From the NCBI GenBank assembly GCA_934636655.1, contig CAKUAS010000005.1:72590-136589 (forward strand): a stretch of 64,000 nt of DNA, given 5' to 3'. The translations under genes and the position numbers were made by a program. This document shows positions 7,864 through 15,919 of this stretch, one piece after another (the stretch's first letter is position 1; the number at the start of each line of letters is the position of its first letter). The stretch is from an uncultured Oscillospiraceae bacterium (GTDB lineage: Bacteria > Bacillota > Clostridia > Oscillospirales > Oscillospiraceae). Below the pieces are notes generated by a model. The model made no database searches, was not told where the DNA came from, and saw only the letters and a list, made by a program, of their open reading frames with translations.

Positions 7864-8085
7864 ATGAAGACTCTGAGAGACGTTAAGATCGGAGAGACCG
7901 TAACCGTCAAAAGACTCCATGGCGAGGGTGCTATAAAGCGCCGCATCATGGACATGGGTATTACCAAAGGCGCTGAGGTCTATGTCCGCAAGGTCGCTCC
8001 CCTGGGCGATCCCATCGAGCTCACCGTCCGCGGTTATGAGCTCTCGCTGCGTAAGGCAGATGCAGAAAAGATCGAGGTGGAATAA
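7864..8085 (+). CDS. feoA: FeoA-domain protein 2
   Basis: 73 residues: MKTLRDVKIGETVTVKRLHGEGAIKRRIMDMGITKGAEVYVRKVAPLGDPIELTVRGYELSLRKADAEKIEV, a textbook FeoA. I place the start at the ATG after GAGGAGCAGAAAC rather than at an earlier in-frame codon. The TAA stop shares one base with the feoB ATG (TAATGG), so translation is coupled. Confidence 0.94.
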   Translation: MKTLRDVKIGETVTVKRLHGEGAIKRRIMDMGITKGAEVYVRKVAPLGDPIELTVRGYELSLRKADAEKIEVE

Positions 8086-10601
8086 TGGAAAAGAACATTA
8101 AAATTGCCCTTGCGGGCAACCCGAACTGTGGTAAAACCACACTGTTTAACGCGCTGACCGGCTCGAACCAGTTCGTCGGTAACTGGCCCGGTGTCACCGT
8201 TGAGAAGAAGGAAGGCAAGCTCAAGAAGTTTGACGGCGTTACCGTCGTTGACCTTCCGGGTATCTACTCGCTTTCTCCGTACACCCTTGAGGAAGTCGTT
8301 GCACGTAACTTCCTGCTCGGCGAGCGCCCCGATGCGATACTCAATATCATCGACGGCACTAACCTCGAGCGTAACCTTTACCTGACCACTCAGCTCACAG
8401 AGCTCGGCATCCCCGTGGTCGTCGCGGTCAACATGATGGATATCGTCCGCAAGAACGGCGACGTTATCAACATCAAGGAGTTGTCCCGTCAGCTCGGCTG
8501 CAAGGTCTTTGAAATCTCCGCGCTCAAGGGCGACGGTGTTTCCGAGGCTGCCGCGGCAGCTGTCGATGCAGCGAAAAACGGCAAGACCATCCCCATGCAC
8601 TCGTTCTCCGGCGTTGTTGAGCACGCTATCGCTCATATCGAGGAGGCTGTGCTGCACGAGCTGCCCGAGGAGCAGCAGCGCTGGTATGCCATCAAGATCT
8701 TCGAGCACGACGACAAGGTCCTCGCAAAGCTCGCTATAAAGCCCGAGATCATGCAGCACATCGACGCGGACATCAAGGCCGCCGAGGATGAGCTCGACGA
8801 CGATGCCGAGAGCATCATCACCAACGAGCGCTACATTTACATAGCATCCATCATCAAGGCATGCTACAAGAAGAAAAACGTCGGACAGCTCACCACTTCC
8901 GATAAGATAGATAAGATCGTCACCAACCGTTGGCTGGGTCTGCCCATCTTCGCGCTGGTCATGTTCCTGGTCTACTGGGTCGCGATGGTCGCAGTCGGCG
9001 CGCCCGCTACCGACTGGGCAAACGACGGCGTGTTCGGCGACGGCTGGCATCTGTTCGGCATAGGCTCCGGCGAATACAACGACACCAATGACGAATACAC
9101 CGCGGCCATCCAGGCTGTCAGCGCATTCCTCGGCGAAGACATCGACGTTGAAGCAGACGACTTCGACGCTGACGCACTGCTTGCCGACATGAAGGCCTTC
9201 CGGACCACCGACGCAAGCGCAGAGCTCGACGTCGAGGATGAGGAGACCCTCGCGATCAACACAATGACCGCTTACTACGAGGCCATCCCCGACGGCGCTG
9301 ACGAAGACAGCACCATCGGCATGACCTATGTCGACGCGGTAGCTTATCTCGAAGAAAACGGCTTTGACGCTCCCGATCCGGCCGATTACGGCGTTTGGGT
9401 ACCGGGCGTTCCCGTTCTCGTTGGCGACGGCCTTGACGCTGCAAACGCAGCTCCTTGGCTCAGCGGCCTTATCAACGACGGTATCGTAGCCGGTGTCGGC
9501 GCGGTCCTCGGCTTCGTACCTCAGATGCTCGTCCTGTTCCTCATGCTCGCCTTCCTTGAGGCCTGCGGCTACATGGCGCGTATCGCCTTCGTTCTTGACC
9601 GTATCTTCCGTAAGTTCGGACTTTCCGGCAAGAGCTTCATCCCCATGCTCGTCGGCGTCGGCTGCGGCGTTCCTGGCGTTATGGCTTCCCGTACCATCGA
9701 AAACGAGCGTGACCGTCGTATGACGATCATGACCACAACCTTTATCCCCTGCGGCGCAAAGGTCCCGTTCATCGCAATGATCGCCGGCGCACTGTTCGGC
9801 GGCAGCGCATGGGTATCCACCTCCGCATACTTCATCGGCATGGCGGCTATCATCTGCTCGGGCATCATGCTCAAGAAGACCAAGCGCTTCTCCGGTGACC
9901 CCGCTCCTTTCGTTATGGAGCTTCCCGCATACCACATGCCCACCCTCGGCAATGTCCTCCGCTCCATGTGGGAGCGCGGCTGGTCCTTCATTAAGAAGGC
10001 CGGTACCATCATCCTGCTCTCGACCATCTTCGTATGGTTCACCACTTACTTCGGCTGGGTCGACGGCACCTTCCAGATGCTCACTGAGGATCAGATCGAC
10101 GCATCCATCCTTGCAAAGATCGGCAACGCCATCGCATGGATCTTCGCACCTCTCGGCTGGGGCAACTGGCAGGCAACTGTCGCTTCCATCACCGGCCTCG
10201 TTGCCAAGGAGAACATCGTCGGTACCCTCGGTATCCTCTACGGCGGCGGCGACGGCACCGTTTACCAGAACATCGCGGCAGCTTTCACCGGCATCACCGC
10301 TTACAGCTTCCTCGTCTTCAACCTTCTCTGCGCTCCCTGCTTCGCAGCAATCGGCGCAATCAAGCGCGAGATGAACAACCGCGGCTGGACCTGGTTCGCA
10401 ATCGGCTATCAGTGCGGCTTTGCATACGTTATCGCTCTGATGATCAATCAGTTCGGCGGCGCTTTCACCGGCAACCTGAACATCATCGGCCTGATCGTAG
10501 CTATCGCTCTGCTGGTCGGCATCATCTACATGCTCTTCCGTCCTTACAAGGAAGCTGAGACCCTCACCACCAAGGAAGCAAGCACCGTAGGTTCCAAATA
10601 A
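8085..10601 (+). CDS. feoB: Ferrous iron transporter FeoB with a large acidic insertion
   Basis: 838 residues. N-terminal G domain (G1 GNPNCGKTT, G2/G3 around WPGVTVE and DLPGIYSL, G4 NMMD), helical GDI domain to about 280, then the polytopic transport domain with both Gate repeats (LEACGYMARIAFVLDR, PMLVGVGCGVPGVMASR; ITGLVAKENIVGTLGILYG). Between the first and second membrane helices (about residues 306-465) lies a long acidic, Asp/Glu-rich extracytoplasmic-type insertion, where common FeoBs have a loop of some 50 residues. The operon continues with a Cys-rich partner. It imports Fe(II) across the inner membrane. Confidence 0.96.
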   Translation: MEKNIKIALAGNPNCGKTTLFNALTGSNQFVGNWPGVTVEKKEGKLKKFDGVTVVDLPGIYSLSPYTLEEVVARNFLLGERPDAILNIIDGTNLERNLYLTTQLTELGIPVVVAVNMMDIVRKNGDVINIKELSRQLGCKVFEISALKGDGVSEAAAAAVDAAKNGKTIPMHSFSGVVEHAIAHIEEAVLHELPEEQQRWYAIKIFEHDDKVLAKLAIKPEIMQHIDADIKAAEDELDDDAESIITNERYIYIASIIKACYKKKNVGQLTTSDKIDKIVTNRWLGLPIFALVMFLVYWVAMVAVGAPATDWANDGVFGDGWHLFGIGSGEYNDTNDEYTAAIQAVSAFLGEDIDVEADDFDADALLADMKAFRTTDASAELDVEDEETLAINTMTAYYEAIPDGADEDSTIGMTYVDAVAYLEENGFDAPDPADYGVWVPGVPVLVGDGLDAANAAPWLSGLINDGIVAGVGAVLGFVPQMLVLFLMLAFLEACGYMARIAFVLDRIFRKFGLSGKSFIPMLVGVGCGVPGVMASRTIENERDRRMTIMTTTFIPCGAKVPFIAMIAGALFGGSAWVSTSAYFIGMAAIICSGIMLKKTKRFSGDPAPFVMELPAYHMPTLGNVLRSMWERGWSFIKKAGTIILLSTIFVWFTTYFGWVDGTFQMLTEDQIDASILAKIGNAIAWIFAPLGWGNWQATVASITGLVAKENIVGTLGILYGGGDGTVYQNIAAAFTGITAYSFLVFNLLCAPCFAAIGAIKREMNNRGWTWFAIGYQCGFAYVIALMINQFGGAFTGNLNIIGLIVAIALLVGIIYMLFRPYKEAETLTTKEASTVGSK

Positions 10602-10642
10602 TAAGCAACATAACTTGAGAATTTATAAAGGAGGAAAAAGCA

Positions 10643-10885
10643 ATGCTTGAATGGTTAGCTTCCAATATCGGAACGATACTGATAACTGCCGGTCTGATCG
10701 TCATTGTCGCGCTCATCATCCGGTCGATAGTCAGAGATAAGAAAGCAGGCATATCCTCCTGCGGCACCAAATGCGGCGGCTGCGGCGCGTGCGCGCTGGC
10801 AGGAAAATGCCATGGCGGCTCGTGCTCTGAAGGCGGCAGCGGCGCCCTCAGGGATGTAAAAAACCTGAAGAAACAGAACAGTTAA
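10643..10885 (+). CDS. FeoB-associated Cys-rich membrane protein
   Basis: 80 residues. One N-terminal membrane helix (about 8-28), then SIVRDKK and a Cys cluster (SCGTKCGGCGACALAGKCHGGSC). This is the small FeoB-linked family found behind feoB in Clostridia and Bacteroidetes; a role like that of FeoC is presumed. Its own RBS (AAAGGAGG) lies 14 nt before the ATG region. Confidence 0.88.
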   Translation: MLEWLASNIGTILITAGLIVIVALIIRSIVRDKKAGISSCGTKCGGCGACALAGKCHGGSCSEGGSGALRDVKNLKKQNS

Positions 10886-10891
10886 AAGCTG

Positions 10892-10935
10892 ACGGGAGGT
10901 GCAGTGGGTTTCCACCCGCACCTCCCGATTTTACA
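10892..10935 (+). terminator. Terminator of the feo operon
   Basis: Long GC-rich stem CGGGAGGTGC..GTGGG / CCC.GCACCTCCCG with a short T-tract (GATTTTAC). The weak tail may allow read-through to the next regulator. Confidence 0.65.
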
Positions 10936-10949
10936 AACAGGAGTAAGCA

Positions 10950-11345
10950 ATGACTAACCCCAAGTTTGCGGTCTCCGCCTCGGTGGTCCGATATCTTTTG
11001 GCGCTTGACGCGCTCAAGGGCGCGGGCGGAATACGAACGATCGATGTGGCGCGGTATCTGAACATAAAGAAGCCGAGCGCACATACGATGCTCAACAATT
11101 TAAAAGACGCCGACGTTCTGACAAAGGACGACCTCGGCATAGCGCACTTGACGGGCTACGGCATGGAGCTGACGAGTCAGTATCGCCGCTATTACTGCGC
11201 TGTCGCCGCTGCTCTTGCGCGCACGCTGCCGCCTTCGGCAGACGTAAAAAATGCAGCATGCGCCCTTGTGGCCGAGCTTTCCGAGCAGGTGCTTGAGGAG
11301 CTTTGCGCGCAAAGCGGCGCGGAAGGGACACTAAATGTATCTTGA
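10950..11345 (+). CDS. DtxR-like winged-helix regulator, second copy in the metal block
   Basis: 131 residues. The N-terminal wHTH (SVVRYLLALDALKGAGGIRTIDVARYLNIKKPSAHTMLNNLKDADVL) matches the DtxR type, followed by LTGYGMELTSQYRRYYCAVAAAL. The second half is short and has few of the usual metal ligands, so metal sensing is uncertain. Its end overlaps the start of the ABC ATPase gene by 11 nt, so it probably regulates that transporter. Confidence 0.75.
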   Translation: MTNPKFAVSASVVRYLLALDALKGAGGIRTIDVARYLNIKKPSAHTMLNNLKDADVLTKDDLGIAHLTGYGMELTSQYRRYYCAVAAALARTLPPSADVKNAACALVAELSEQVLEELCAQSGAEGTLNVS

Positions 11346-12033
11346 GATCCACGACCTCCACAAATCCTTCGGCAGCGGAGATAACCGCTGCGAGGTACTG
11401 CGCGGCATAAGCTGCGGCATTGAAAAAGGACATATATGCGTTTTGCTGGGGCCTTCGGGTTCCGGCAAATCGACGCTTCTGAATATAATGGGCGGCATCG
11501 AGACCGCCGACTCCGGCAGCATCAGCATCGGCGGGCAGAAGATAGCCGCGATGAGTCCGAAGCAGCTTTCGCTTTACAGGCGCAAGCATCTCGGCTACGT
11601 TTTCCAGTCGTATAACCTTATCCCGAACCTGACGGTCAAGGAAAACATCGAGGTCGGCGCGTACCTTGCCGATAAGCCACTGCCGACGGACGAAATACTC
11701 AAGACCCTCGGCCTGTGGGAGCATAAGGACAAGGTGCCCTCGCAGCTTTCCGGCGGCCAGCAGCAGCGCACGGCCATAGGCAGGGCGATAGTAAAAAACC
11801 CCGACATTTTGCTCTGCGACGAGCCGACGGGCGCGCTGGACTACAAGACCTCGAAGGAGATACTCGATCTCATCGAGCGCGTAAATAAAAAATACGGAAA
11901 CACCGTCATCCTCGTCACGCATAACGACGCGATAAAGCGCATGGCCGACCGCGTCATCCGCCTGCGCGACGGCGCTATCCGCTCGGATGAGCTGAACACC
12001 GAAAAGCTCAGCGCGATGATGCTCGACTGGTAA
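11335..12033 (+). CDS. ABC transporter ATPase, MacB/LolD/SalX type
   Basis: 232 residues with Walker A GPSGSGKST, Q-loop FQSYNLIP, signature LSGGQQQR, Walker B ILLCDEPTGALD and H-loop LVTHN. It powers the FtsX-type permease encoded 12 nt downstream. Such pairs export peptides or lipids or act as mechanotransmitters; its place between metal genes suggests but does not prove a metal link. Confidence 0.93.
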   Translation: MYLEIHDLHKSFGSGDNRCEVLRGISCGIEKGHICVLLGPSGSGKSTLLNIMGGIETADSGSISIGGQKIAAMSPKQLSLYRRKHLGYVFQSYNLIPNLTVKENIEVGAYLADKPLPTDEILKTLGLWEHKDKVPSQLSGGQQQRTAIGRAIVKNPDILLCDEPTGALDYKTSKEILDLIERVNKKYGNTVILVTHNDAIKRMADRVIRLRDGAIRSDELNTEKLSAMMLDW

Positions 12034-12045
12034 GGGGGCAATGCC

Positions 12046-14277
12046 GTGAAGAATCCACTCAGGCGCCGTCTGCCGCGCGAGCTGCGGCAGGATATCGGCA
12101 AATACATAGCCCTGTTTCTGTTTTTGACGCTGACGGTCGGCATGGTGTCCGGCTTCATCGTAGCTTCCGGAAGCATGAAAACGGCCTATAACGAGAGCTT
12201 CGAGAAATACAGCATCGAAAGCGGACATTTTATCCTCGAGGATAAGCTCCCGGACGAGACGAAGGCGAAGCTTGAAAAGGACGCGGACATTTCCGTATAC
12301 GAGCTGCTTTACAAGGAAGTCACGCTCGATAACGAGAACACCGTGCGCATATTTAAAACCCGCACGGATGTAAACAAACTCTGTCTCATGGACGGCGAGC
12401 TTCCCGAAAACGCGGGCGAGATCGCGGCCGACAGACTGTATCTTGAAAATAACTCCCTCGGTATCGGAGACGAGCTGGCGGGGCTGAAGATCACCGGCAT
12501 CGTCGCTCTTTCCGACTACTCGGCGCTGTTTAAAAACAACACCGATATGATGCTCGACGCGAACAAGTTCTGCGTCGCCGTCGTCACGCCCGAGACCTTT
12601 GACGGGATAAACGAAAACCTGCATTACTGCTATGCATGGCTCAATAACGACGAAAGCCTCACCGACGAGCAGTGCCGCGACAAGGCAGACGATATTGCCG
12701 ATATCCTCTCCGAGGACTGCGAAATAAGCGACATCATCCGCCGTGCGGACAACCAGGCGATAATATTTACCGGCGACGATATCGGAAGCGATAAGGCCAT
12801 GATGACGACGCTTTTGTACGTTGTCATCGTCATTCTCGGCTTCGTGTTCGCCATAACGACGCGCAGCACGATAGAGCAGGAGTCCGGCACGGTCGGAACG
12901 CTGCTGGCCTCGGGCTATACGAGAGACGAGCTTATTCGCCACTATATGGCCATGCCCATAATCGTCACACTCATTGCCGCCATTATCGGCAATATCCTCG
13001 GATACACTGCCGTTAAGAATTACTGCGCGAGCCTGTATTACCACAGCTACTCGCTGCCGACGTATGTGACGCTCTGGAACGCCGAGGCATTTATCAAAAC
13101 GACGCTCGTGCCCTGCGTCCTGATAGCCGTCACCGTTTACGTCGTTCTCTGGCGCATGATGCGACTGCCGGTGCAGAACTTCCTGCGTCACGAGCTCAAA
13201 ACGCGCAAAAAGCAGTATGTTCCGACCCTGCGCGTAGGAAGCATAATCGAACGCTTCCGCAAGAGAGTCATACTGCAAAACCGCAGCGCGTACATAACGC
13301 TGTTTATAGGCATTCTTTTCGCCAACGTCCTGCTGATGTTCGGCCTTATAATGCCGCCGATACTGGATAACTTCAAGGAAGAAGCGCTCGATACACGCCT
13401 TTCCGACTATCAGTATATCCTCAAGGTGCCGACGCTGACGGAAAACGAAGACGCCGAGCCGTTCTGCCTTACCTCGCTCAATACCGATACAGACGAGGAA
13501 ATAAGCGTTTACGGCGTGAAGCATGCTTCCAAATATGCGGACTTTTCCTTCCTGCCGTCGGAAAAGGGCAGCGTCCTTGTCTCCGAGGGGGTCATGGAAA
13601 AGTTCGGCCTTAAGCGCGGCGACGAGATAACGCTTCACGAAAAGTACGGCGATAAGAGCTATACATTCACTGTTTACGATTCCGCGCCCTACGCCGCGGG
13701 GCTTGCCGTTTTCATGAGCAAGGTAAACTTCAATGAGACCTTCGATCTCGAGTCATGGTTCTTTAACGGCTATTTCTCTAACGAAAAGCTCAGCGATCTC
13801 GACCCCGAGGCGGTCTCGACCGTTATAACCGAGCACGATCTGACCGTCGTTGCCGACCAGCTCGACGATTCGATGGGACGTATGTTCCCGCTTATCGGCG
13901 GCTTCTCGCTGGCGCTGTACATGCTTTTGGTGTATCTGCTGTCGAAGATGGTCATTGAGAAAAACGCGCAGAGCATATCCATGCTCAAGATCCTCGGCTA
14001 CACCGGACGCGAGATAAGCTCGCTGTATAACTCGGCGACGGCCATCGCGGTCGGCGTGTCGCTTATCGTGACGATCCCTCTGAGCGGCATCGTCATGAAG
14101 GGGCTTTACTACTACTTCATGGATCAGATGAGCGGCTGGCTCACATTTTACATAGCGCCGTGGATATGGCCTGCGATGCTCGGCCTCGGCGCCGCGACAT
14201 ACTTTATCGTGCATATGATACAGACAAAGCGCCTCGGGAAGATACCTCTCGCGCAGGCGCTGAAGAATATGGAATAA
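12046..14277 (+). CDS. FtsX-like ABC permease
   Basis: 743 residues from a GTG start (an ATG 4 nt earlier is out of frame). One N-terminal membrane helix (LFLFLTLTVGMVSGFIVASG), a large periplasmic-type MacB domain (about 45-230), three helices around 245-365, a link (QNFLRHELKTRKKQYVPTL), a second extracellular domain and three C-terminal helices ending in KIPLAQALKNME. This is the duplicated FtsX architecture of two-domain permeases. It works with the ATPase just upstream. Confidence 0.9.
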   Translation: MKNPLRRRLPRELRQDIGKYIALFLFLTLTVGMVSGFIVASGSMKTAYNESFEKYSIESGHFILEDKLPDETKAKLEKDADISVYELLYKEVTLDNENTVRIFKTRTDVNKLCLMDGELPENAGEIAADRLYLENNSLGIGDELAGLKITGIVALSDYSALFKNNTDMMLDANKFCVAVVTPETFDGINENLHYCYAWLNNDESLTDEQCRDKADDIADILSEDCEISDIIRRADNQAIIFTGDDIGSDKAMMTTLLYVVIVILGFVFAITTRSTIEQESGTVGTLLASGYTRDELIRHYMAMPIIVTLIAAIIGNILGYTAVKNYCASLYYHSYSLPTYVTLWNAEAFIKTTLVPCVLIAVTVYVVLWRMMRLPVQNFLRHELKTRKKQYVPTLRVGSIIERFRKRVILQNRSAYITLFIGILFANVLLMFGLIMPPILDNFKEEALDTRLSDYQYILKVPTLTENEDAEPFCLTSLNTDTDEEISVYGVKHASKYADFSFLPSEKGSVLVSEGVMEKFGLKRGDEITLHEKYGDKSYTFTVYDSAPYAAGLAVFMSKVNFNETFDLESWFFNGYFSNEKLSDLDPEAVSTVITEHDLTVVADQLDDSMGRMFPLIGGFSLALYMLLVYLLSKMVIEKNAQSISMLKILGYTGREISSLYNSATAIAVGVSLIVTIPLSGIVMKGLYYYFMDQMSGWLTFYIAPWIWPAMLGLGAATYFIVHMIQTKRLGKIPLAQALKNME

Positions 14278-14305
14278 TCAAAATTCTGATACGGAGGTTA
14301 TTTTT

Positions 14306-14686
14306 ATGCAATACGTAATTTTCGCTGTTATTCTCATCGTTTTTGCGGTCTTTGTCATTAAAGGCTACTCGAAAAAGCTGGCCTCCGGCTGCTGCGGCGG
14401 CGGAGACGCGGAGAAAAAGGTCAAGGTCGAGGACAAAAACAAGGCCCACTACCCCTACGCCGCGACCCTCACCGTCGACGGTATGATGTGCTCTGCCTGC
14501 GAAACGCGCGTCGAAAACACCCTCAACGTCATCGACGGCGTTTGGGCGAAGGCAAATTCGTCCGACGGCAAGGTGGAGATCCTCATGAAAAACCCGGTCG
14601 ACGAGGAGGTTTTCCGCAAGGCAGTGAACGACCTCGGCGTTTACACTCTTATGAAAGCTGAATACCACGATGCAAAGCAAAACTAA
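14306..14686 (+). CDS. Membrane-anchored heavy-metal-associated (HMA) domain protein
   Basis: 126 residues. An N-terminal membrane helix (about 3-20), a Cys pair with Gly (SGCCGGGD), a charged linker, then an HMA domain with GMMCSACETRVENTLNVIDGV. The MCxxC motif binds soft metals such as Cu(I) or Zn(II). It probably hands metal to or from the P-type ATPase encoded further down. Its end overlaps the AraC gene start by 17 nt. Confidence 0.85.
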   Translation: MQYVIFAVILIVFAVFVIKGYSKKLASGCCGGGDAEKKVKVEDKNKAHYPYAATLTVDGMMCSACETRVENTLNVIDGVWAKANSSDGKVEILMKNPVDEEVFRKAVNDLGVYTLMKAEYHDAKQN

Positions 14687-15560
14687 GACCTATTCCGGCG
14701 CCGACGGCAGCTACCGCGTCACAAGCTACGACGTTTTCCCCGGCATCGAGCTCATATACAACGATATAAGCCTCTATGAGCACGATATCCAGCCCGAGGA
14801 GGATAAGACCCTTCTGGAGATACACCACTGCCGCTCCGGGCGAATGGAGTGCCGCATAGGCTCGGACTTTTTCTATCTCGCCCCGGGGGATCTGTCCATA
14901 AGCCTTTCCGACGGCGCGATATCGCACTCGAGCTTTCCCACGGGCTCTTACGAGGGCGTGACGATACGCATAAACGGCAAGGATGCGCCGAGATGTCTGT
15001 CCTGCTTTCTCGCGGACGTGAACGTTCAGCCAGACGCTCTGCGCGAAAAATTCTGCGCACAGGGGCAGTGCTTCGTTGCACGCTCTTCGGCAGCCATCGA
15101 GCACATTTTTTCGGAGCTCTACAGCGTGCCCGAGAGCATACGCAAGGGCTATTTTAAGGTCAAGATCCTCGAGCTTCTGCTGTTTTTGAGCGCGATGGAG
15201 CTCGATAGCTCCGCACTTGCCGAACGCAGGATATCCAACACTCAGGTCGAGCTTGCGAAGAACATCGGCGCGTATCTTTCTGCCAATATGGACAGGCGAA
15301 TAACGCTCGAGGAGCTGTCGAACGTATTCCACTTGTCGCAGACGGCGCTCAAATCCTGTTTCCGTGCGGTCTACGGCGAAAGCGTTTATTCCTATATCCG
15401 CACGCAGAAGATGCAGTGCGCTGCGGCGGACCTCAGGCGCTCGGAGATGAGCATTATGGAGATCGCCGGACGCTACGGCTACGATAACGGCAGCAAGTTC
15501 GCCAAGGCCTTCCGCGATACCGTCGGCATGAGTCCGACGGAGTATAGAAATGCCGGGTAG
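14670..15560 (+). CDS. AraC-family transcriptional regulator
   Basis: 296 residues. An N-terminal cupin-like sensor half (ELIYNDISLYEHDIQPEEDKTLLEIHHCRSGRMECRIG) and a C-terminal AraC DNA-binding domain (NMDRRITLEELSNVFHLSQTALKSCFRAVYGESVYSYIRTQKMQCAAADLRRSEMSIMEIAGRYGYDNGSKFAKAFRDTVGMSPTEYR split over two HTHs). Overlap with the HMA gene and location just before the P-type ATPase unit suggest it controls these metal genes. Confidence 0.9.
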   Translation: MQSKTKTYSGADGSYRVTSYDVFPGIELIYNDISLYEHDIQPEEDKTLLEIHHCRSGRMECRIGSDFFYLAPGDLSISLSDGAISHSSFPTGSYEGVTIRINGKDAPRCLSCFLADVNVQPDALREKFCAQGQCFVARSSAAIEHIFSELYSVPESIRKGYFKVKILELLLFLSAMELDSSALAERRISNTQVELAKNIGAYLSANMDRRITLEELSNVFHLSQTALKSCFRAVYGESVYSYIRTQKMQCAAADLRRSEMSIMEIAGRYGYDNGSKFAKAFRDTVGMSPTEYRNAG

Positions 15561-15612
15561 ACATGCCATATAGTTTGTGATATATTTGCGTTGAGTAGCT
15601 GTTTGCTCAACT

Positions 15613-15640
15613 CAATATATATATATATATTTAAAAGGAG
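15613..15640 (+). promoter_or_regulatory. AT dinucleotide tract and ribosome binding site before the ATPase unit
   Basis: An (AT)n run of about 16 nt followed by TTTAAAAGGAG. An inverted repeat TTGAG...CTCAA lies just before it. Length variation of the AT run could alter expression; this is inference. Confidence 0.35.
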
Positions 15641-15649
15641 TAGATAACT

Positions 15650-15919
15650 ATGAAATTCCACATTGACGACACCACGAAGATGTTCGGCTACGGCCTTCTG
15701 TTCGGCACTGCCGGCATCAAGATACTCAGAAGCCGCGATGCAAAGACCCTGTACACCCATGTCACAGCCGCTGTTCTGCGCGCAAAGGACTCGGTCATGC
15801 AGACCGCAGACGATATCCGCTGCGATTGCCAGGACATCTACGCGGGAGCAAAGAACATAAACGAGCGCCGTGCTCAGGAAGAGGCCGCCGCAGTCATTGA
15901 AAACGTCGAGGCAGAGTAA
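15650..15919 (+). CDS. DUF6110-like small protein linked to a metal ATPase
   Basis: 89 residues. It starts MKFHIDDTTKMFGYGLLFGTAGIKILRSRDAK, with one hydrophobic segment (about 12-25) and an alpha-helical acidic tail. The family is regularly found directly before this kind of P-type ATPase. Its function is unknown; an accessory role for the pump is inferred. The stop shares a base with the ATPase ATG (TAATG). Confidence 0.75.
   Translation: MKFHIDDTTKMFGYGLLFGTAGIKILRSRDAKTLYTHVTAAVLRAKDSVMQTADDIRCDCQDIYAGAKNINERRAQEEAAAVIENVEAE

Noticed and set aside
8034..9935. 633-aa open frame on the minus strand over feoB
   Set aside because: It is a mirror frame of the GC-rich feoB gene; its translation shows no domain and it has no ribosome site.
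11092..13638. 848-aa open frame on the minus strand over the ABC genes
   Set aside because: Shadow of the ATPase and permease genes, which have full family motifs on the plus strand.
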